From an uncultured Saprospiraceae bacterium (GTDB taxonomy: Bacteria > Bacteroidota > Bacteroidia > Chitinophagales > Saprospiraceae), in assembly GCA_937952155.1 (NCBI GenBank), contig CALFYH010000267.1:1-10588 (forward strand): a stretch of DNA of 10,588 nucleotides. Reading direction: 5' to 3'. Below, in pieces: positions 6,455 to 10,588 of this stretch (within the stretch, counting starts at the first letter, position 1; each line of letters begins with the position of its first letter). The position numbers were made by a program, and so were the translations under genes. The notes beneath the pieces are model-generated. The model searched no databases and was not told the origin of the DNA. It saw only the letters and a list, made by a program, of their open reading frames with translations.

Positions 6455-9400
6455 TTATTTCAAAAGCGTTATAGAACCTTGTTTTTCTAATCTAATCGGC
6501 TCGCTGTGATCTTTAAATACTACATTTAATATATATATGTAAACACCAGATTCTGAAGGCTGACCTAGGTATGTGCCATCCCATCCAATTTCAGGATCTG
6601 AACTTTTGAAAACTAAGTTTCCCCATCTGTCAAAAATAGTCATGATATAGTCGGAAATAGAATGTGTATCTCCATTGATTACAGGTTTAAATAGGCCATT
6701 TACAGTACTGTTATATCTGAATACATTTGGTAAATGTACTTCAAATGGGTTGCAATCGTTTACATAAATTTCTATATCATCTGAAGTCTGGCAACCATAA
6801 TAATCCAATGTCGCTGTATAAAGTCCTGGATTAAATAATGTCCGATTTCTTTCCATAGATTGATCATTCCATGTTATGATACTATTTTCGGGTAGGATTA
6901 GATTTATATTAAAACTATCACCCTTACAAATGGACGTGTCCATACCTAGGCTAAATTCTGGTAGCGCAACGAAAATGACTTGGATGCTATCAGTTTCAAT
7001 ACATCCATACCTATTTTCTACCTTCAAGCTATACAAACCTGTTTCGGAGATATTTCTAGATGCTGATGATACACCATCATTCCATTCATAAAGATAATTT
7101 TCATTTTGAGCAACATTTATATCTAATTGCAAATCATCACACAACGTAGTATCCTTTCCAAGATCAAAACTTTCTGGCAATTCATGAAAAGTTACTTGAA
7201 CGGTGTCAAGTGTAGCACAATGCTCGTTTTTGATGGTTAATGAATATAATCCACTTTTGTCAAATTGTTTTAATGTATCTTTGGTGCCATCGTACCAAAT
7301 AATTTCTTCCATAGGTTTAACCGATAATTCTAATTGTAGTATTTTACCTTCGCAACCATACAACTGTTCTGGTAAATTTGCAATTGGCTTTTCAAAAAAA
7401 GTGACTTCGGAAGTATCTGAGACTATACAGGATTTGTTACTTATTTGTACAGTATAGGTTCCAGATTCGGAGATAAGCGTACTATTTGTAGTATTTCCAG
7501 TACTCCAAAGAATTGTTTGATCAGAATTTGTATTCACATTGAGCGCAATGGTATCGCCTTGACAAGCAGTGATAATTGGCTGTAAACTGATTTCAGGTCT
7601 AAAAAATTCTTGGACAAGCACTGTATCACTGGACGTACAATTTTTTATGTTGGCTTCTAAAATGTAAGTACCGGAATTTTTTACGACTATATCCGGTGTT
7701 TGTTCGCCTGTATTCCAAAAATATGATGCGGATTGTTGTGGTTGCACAGATAAACGAATACTATCTCCTGTACAAAAACTCAAAGAATCTGGAAGGTTTA
7801 TCTGTGGTTTATTTATGATATCAATTTGGATACTATCTTGTACACTACAAGCTTCATTGGATGCTGAAACCGAATAAATGCCCGCTTGATTAAAAACTTT
7901 TGTTGAAGATGTATCACCATCGTACCAATTATATTTCATGTCAATATCTGCCAAAACAACCGTATAAGTACTGCCTTCACAAATGGAAATACTATCCTCG
8001 ATACTTAGCACTGGCGCAGGAATAACTACAACTTCTATTGTATCTTTCACGACACAATTTTCAGGTGTATAAAAACCAAGAGTATATGATCCAGATGAAT
8101 TTAACTTGCGATAAGCGCCTTCTATACCATCATCCCATACAAATTTACCATTTGCAGGAGGATTTAAGTTTATTTCCAATGAGGTCCCTTGACAAATGAG
8201 TTTGTCTTCGCCTAATTGAATAGGAACCAGTTTTTTTTCTTTGATAAGTATTTCATCTTTTTGTATGTTGCCACAATAGTCAGAAACCGTAACAGCATAA
8301 AGGCCTTGGTTAAATGCTGTATAATTTTTACTTGGATTAAAATCTTGCCAATTGTATGAAGAAAATCCATCTTGTGCGGATAAGTTCACAACTTGACCAC
8401 GGCAAATCTCCACATCAGGTCCCAAATCCAATGTCGGAATCGACGGAGCAAATAGAATTGACTTAGTGTTATTGGTTACATTACAATCAACGTCATCGAA
8501 AATAGTATTTTCATCATATGGTGTCACCAAGTTTTCACCAGCATTGATGACAGCATAAATGTCTCCATCCCTGTATTTTGTGAAACGGTAGGTCACTTGA
8601 GCGCAGCTATCTTTCTCTAAAGAGCCTACAAATTGTAAAGATGTTGAAAGCGCACTTACTGATTTCCCCCATGGATTTCCGTTGTAAAAAGTGACTGGCA
8701 CACTACCATTAAAATCTTTATCCCCTTGGTTACAGATAGTTAGTGTAGCCAAGTATTCATTGCCTATGCAACGTATGCTATCTATAGAATATAATACAAG
8801 ATCCGCTTTATTGAGACAAGTGTTGCAAGGACATGAAAGGTCGCTGCAGTCTATGAGACCATTGTCGTCATCATCTATACCATTGTCGCAGATCTCGATA
8901 CATGGGGCATTGACGGTGCACACAGCATCAAAAGATACAAACATTTCTTCACTTTCAATAGCAGAGATATCTATAGCTGGAGAAGGAATGAAATCTTCCA
9001 GTAACATACTGCCACTTGTCGCAGTAATCGGGTAATCGATTACTTGTATTGGATTTGTAGATTGCAATATACAATCATCTTGTGATTCTGGAAAAAAGTA
9101 AATTAATTGTTCGTAATTTTGAAATACGCAGGCTGCAACCCAACCATTATTATAATTACTAACTCTTGGCTCATTGAAAACTCCATTTATACGCTTAGTG
9201 TACATTACATTTCCAGATTTATCTAAAACACTGAAGGTCGGCGATGGAATAACTTGATGATGACAATAAAATATATAACCATTATTTTCTGAAATATTTG
9301 ATGTATTACCACGTTCACCTATAATTTTTTTTGTAAAAATTATATCTGCAAATTTGTCTGCCGATAATAGCAAATAATCGCTTGTAGAAAACCCAAATTT

Positions 9401-10588
9401 CAGCAATAAGCCGCCATCAGTTTTAGCACATGGGTCATACATAAATTTAATAGTACTATTTGTTTCATAGTATTTTTCTAATACAATATTTCCATAAAAA
9501 TCTAGTTTACAAATTAATAACTTTGTGCTTTCAACTTGAGAAACTAGCCAAATTCCATCAATACCGACGGTACTGCATTGTAAGGATGTATTGTTTAATT
9601 TTTTTAACCATAAAAGTTTTCCATTCGTATCTATTGCAAAAATCTGCTTGCTCTCACCAACAACTTTACTTTGGACCTCTAATCCAAAATAAATAATATT
9701 GTTAATAATTTTACAATCATGGATCGAATGAGCTTTTTCAATTTGATTAAACATCTTGCTCCAAATTATATTTCCATTCAGATCTATTTTTTGAATAATT
9801 AAGTTTGGGATCATATTCGAACCAATAAGGTAATAAAAATCTTCATTTCTTATTATTTTTATCAAGTTAAAGCTTTGACCTTTGATAGCTTTCATCCAAT
9901 TATTTTGGTTATTTTTAGAAACTACTCCATAAAATGTTCCGATTTGGCTGTTAGGATTAAAAACTCCGTTTATTAAAACTTCATCAAAGGATGTTTGATT
10001 TAGAAAAAAAACATTAACATTATTTTCCATAACCATCTTCTTATGTGCCAAGTCCTGGTTGCAATTTTTAGGGCAAGGATTGGGGATTCTACAGATTTTG
10101 AGTACAGGAATTTGTTGGGGTGAATAAATAACAGTAGGTGGTAATATTCTTTCCACCAGTGCCGATAAGAATGGTAATGAATTAAAAGCTTCAGTTGTCC
10201 AACCACTCTCATTTTGTATGTCAAAATTGCTTGATTTTATCAAACAATTCACCTGGATCGAATTACTATTGAGATTAATAAATGTGGTTACTTTTTGCCA
10301 AGTCATAGGTATTACCCAAAAACTCCCAATACTTGAAATGTAATTTAGGTTAGACAAATTTTTCTCAGTAGTTACCGCACTGTTCAATTTTGTACCATTT
10401 GCGTCAAGAATAACCATTTCATATTGTCTTTCAGGAAGTTTGTATGCTGTGATAAGCAATTTATTATCTGCAATATTGATACTATTTAAAATGCCACTAT
10501 ATTTTTTTTGCCATAAAATTACTCCTGTTTTACCCACACAAATTATGTAGTTTTCCATTGGATTAATATCATGTTTTAAATGAAGGGC
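6455..10588 (-). CDS. Giant T9SS type B surface protein, 5' end outside the window
   Basis: The frame stays open to the last base of the window, so at least 1377 residues are present and the start is missing. Numbering here uses the internal Met at 10558. That Met is not the start: no signal peptide follows it, and it sits beside an inter-strand motif (GKTGVILWQKK) that continues a repeat pattern. Residues 1-500 show recurring 'xNGxIxWxK' strands (about 10-18, 260-268, 312-319, 355-362, 447-455), as in PQQ-like or related beta-propellers. Residues 553-578 are an Asp/Cys-rich motif (ICDNGIDDDDNGLIDC) of the MopE-type putative metal-binding family. A CARDB-like domain spans about 584-700. Eight Ig/PKD-like repeats occupy 708-1269. 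Residues 1270-1367 are a T9SS type B (gliding-motility-associated) sorting domain: 'LPNVF', 'IFDRWGNLVF', 'WDGTYLGQPSESGVYIY'. Proteins with this tail use T9SS, often with a PorP/SprF-like partner, which is not present here. A structural or adhesive surface role is inferred; no catalytic residues are recognised. Confidence 0.92.
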   Translation of the reverse strand, partial: ALHLKHDINPMENYIICVGKTGVILWQKKYSGILNSINIADNKLLITAYKLPERQYEMVILDANGTKLNSAVTTEKNLSNLNYISSIGSFWVIPMTWQKVTTFINLNSNSIQVNCLIKSSNFDIQNESGWTTEAFNSLPFLSALVERILPPTVIYSPQQIPVLKICRIPNPCPKNCNQDLAHKKMVMENNVNVFFLNQTSFDEVLINGVFNPNSQIGTFYGVVSKNNQNNWMKAIKGQSFNLIKIIRNEDFYYLIGSNMIPNLIIQKIDLNGNIIWSKMFNQIEKAHSIHDCKIINNIIYFGLEVQSKVVGESKQIFAIDTNGKLLWLKKLNNTSLQCSTVGIDGIWLVSQVESTKLLICKLDFYGNIVLEKYYETNSTIKFMYDPCAKTDGGLLLKFGFSTSDYLLLSADKFADIIFTKKIIGERGNTSNISENNGYIFYCHHQVIPSPTFSVLDKSGNVMYTKRINGVFNEPRVSNYNNGWVAACVFQNYEQLIYFFPESQDDCILQSTNPIQVIDYPITATSGSMLLEDFIPSPAIDISAIESEEMFVSFDAVCTVNAPCIEICDNGIDDDDNGLIDCSDLSCPCNTCLNKADLVLYSIDSIRCIGNEYLATLTICNQGDKDFNGSVPVTFYNGNPWGKSVSALSTSLQFVGSLEKDSCAQVTYRFTKYRDGDIYAVINAGENLVTPYDENTIFDDVDCNVTNNTKSILFAPSIPTLDLGPDVEICRGQVVNLSAQDGFSSYNWQDFNPSKNYTAFNQGLYAVTVSDYCGNIQKDEILIKEKKLVPIQLGEDKLICQGTSLEINLNPPANGKFVWDDGIEGAYRKLNSSGSYTLGFYTPENCVVKDTIEVVVIPAPVLSIEDSISICEGSTYTVVLADIDMKYNWYDGDTSSTKVFNQAGIYSVSASNEACSVQDSIQIDIINKPQINLPDSLSFCTGDSIRLSVQPQQSASYFWNTGEQTPDIVVKNSGTYILEANIKNCTSSDTVLVQEFFRPEISLQPIITACQGDTIALNVNTNSDQTILWSTGNTTNSTLISESGTYTVQISNKSCIVSDTSEVTFFEKPIANLPEQLYGCEGKILQLELSVKPMEEIIWYDGTKDTLKQFDKSGLYSLTIKNEHCATLDTVQVTFHELPESFDLGKDTTLCDDLQLDINVAQNENYLYEWNDGVSSASRNISETGLYSLKVENRYGCIETDSIQVIFVALPEFSLGMDTSICKGDSFNINLILPENSIITWNDQSMERNRTLFNPGLYTATLDYYGCQTSDDIEIYVNDCNPFEVHLPNVFRYNSTVNGLFKPVINGDTHSISDYIMTIFDRWGNLVFKSSDPEIGWDGTYLGQPSESGVYIYILNVVFKDHSEPIRLEKQGSITLLK
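6458..6751 (-). other. T9SS type B sorting domain (gliding-motility-associated C-terminus)
   Basis: The last 98 residues match the family in core features: an N-terminal 'P-N-V-F' strand, a DRWGN motif after 'MTIFD', W1326-D-G-T with a following G, and 'SGVYIYILNV' before a short basic 'LEKQGSITLLK' end. Unlike the type A tails of the two neighbouring genes, it lacks YPNPA. It directs export through T9SS. Confidence 0.93.
6752..8437 (-). repeat. Eight tandem ~70-residue Ig/PKD-like repeats with one Cys pair each
   Basis: Residues 708-1269 hold eight repeats. The first Cys of each falls at 719, 789, 860, 929, 999, 1069, 1140 and 1211, a spacing of 69-71. Each has a partner Cys 43-46 residues later (762, 835, 904, 974, 1044, 1114, 1186, 1256). 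Common elements are '[IL]xLxxDxxxCxGxxxxL', a central '[WF]xDG' or 'WxTG', 'SGxYxxxxxxxxC' and a final 'DTxxVxxxxxP'. One intradomain disulfide per repeat is likely, giving a rigid stalk. DNA identity between repeats is low, so they are old. Confidence 0.88.
8825..8902 (-). other. MopE-type Asp/Cys-rich putative metal-binding motif (residues 553-578)
   Basis: The encoded segment has five Cys residues at its ends (553, 557, 571, 576 and 578) around a run of Asp and Asn (DNGIDDDDNGLID). The same arrangement is known in surface proteins of Bacteroidota and Myxococcota and in the copper-binding protein MopE of methanotrophs. Here it joins the propeller-like region to the CARDB-like domain. Which metal it binds, likely calcium or copper, cannot be told from the sequence. 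Confidence 0.75.

Noticed and set aside
8691..9035. Plus-strand open frame of 114 codons
   Set aside because: It is antisense to the CARDB/MopE part of the type B gene, and its Ser/Leu-rich composition is what a shadow frame gives. No independent evidence supports it.
1..10588. A defence, phage, CRISPR or biosynthetic system
   Set aside because: All four genes are explained as one membrane permease and three T9SS cargo proteins. No nuclease, reverse transcriptase, helicase, transposase, integrase or synthase motif was seen, and no RNA gene structure was recognised.

Overview
The window is an AT-rich stretch of a Bacteroidota chromosome. It carries four protein genes, all on the minus strand: one inner-membrane protein and three very large secreted, repeat-built surface proteins. 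The phylum call rests on three C-terminal type IX secretion (T9SS) sorting domains: two type A with the YPNPA core, and one type B of the gliding-motility-associated form. It is also supported by signal peptides ending in A-Q, the lack of Shine-Dalgarno sequences before the starts, and TAnnTTTG promoter-like elements. The multi-domain style (RCC1 propeller, Fn3-like modules, Cys-paired Ig/PKD-like repeats, MopE-type Asp-rich motif) resembles Saprospiria/Chitinophagales-like environmental Bacteroidota, but a genus cannot be named from the sequence.

Layout, in the direction of transcription (high to low coordinate). 10588-6455: the 3' part of a giant T9SS type B protein, with its 5' end outside the window. 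It has a propeller-like N-terminal region, an Asp-rich metal-binding motif, a CARDB-like domain, eight ~70-residue Ig/PKD-like repeats and a type B sorting domain. 6347-4029: a secreted protein with seven RCC1 blades, three Fn3-like modules (two from a recent 282-bp tandem duplication) and a type A sorting domain. A strong terminator follows at 3989-3957. 3840-1138: a 900-residue secreted protein of Cys-flanked beta-sandwich modules with one SdrD_B-like, calcium-loop-bearing domain and a type A sorting domain. A terminator follows at 1101-1068. 929-120: a six-helix ABC-2-type permease subunit with no ATPase in view. Positions 119-1 show no gene. No gap between genes exceeds about 210 bases.

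The strong terminators suggest at least three transcription units: the type B gene with or without the RCC1 gene, the 900-residue gene, and the permease. The three large proteins would cross the inner membrane by Sec and then the outer membrane by T9SS, ending attached to the surface or released. A shared adhesive or structural surface role is inferred from domain style only. I found no RNA gene, insertion sequence, CRISPR array, phage gene or defence system. The points of most interest are the near-identical tandem module duplication, the highly regular eight-repeat Cys-paired stalk, and the mix of two T9SS sorting classes at one locus.
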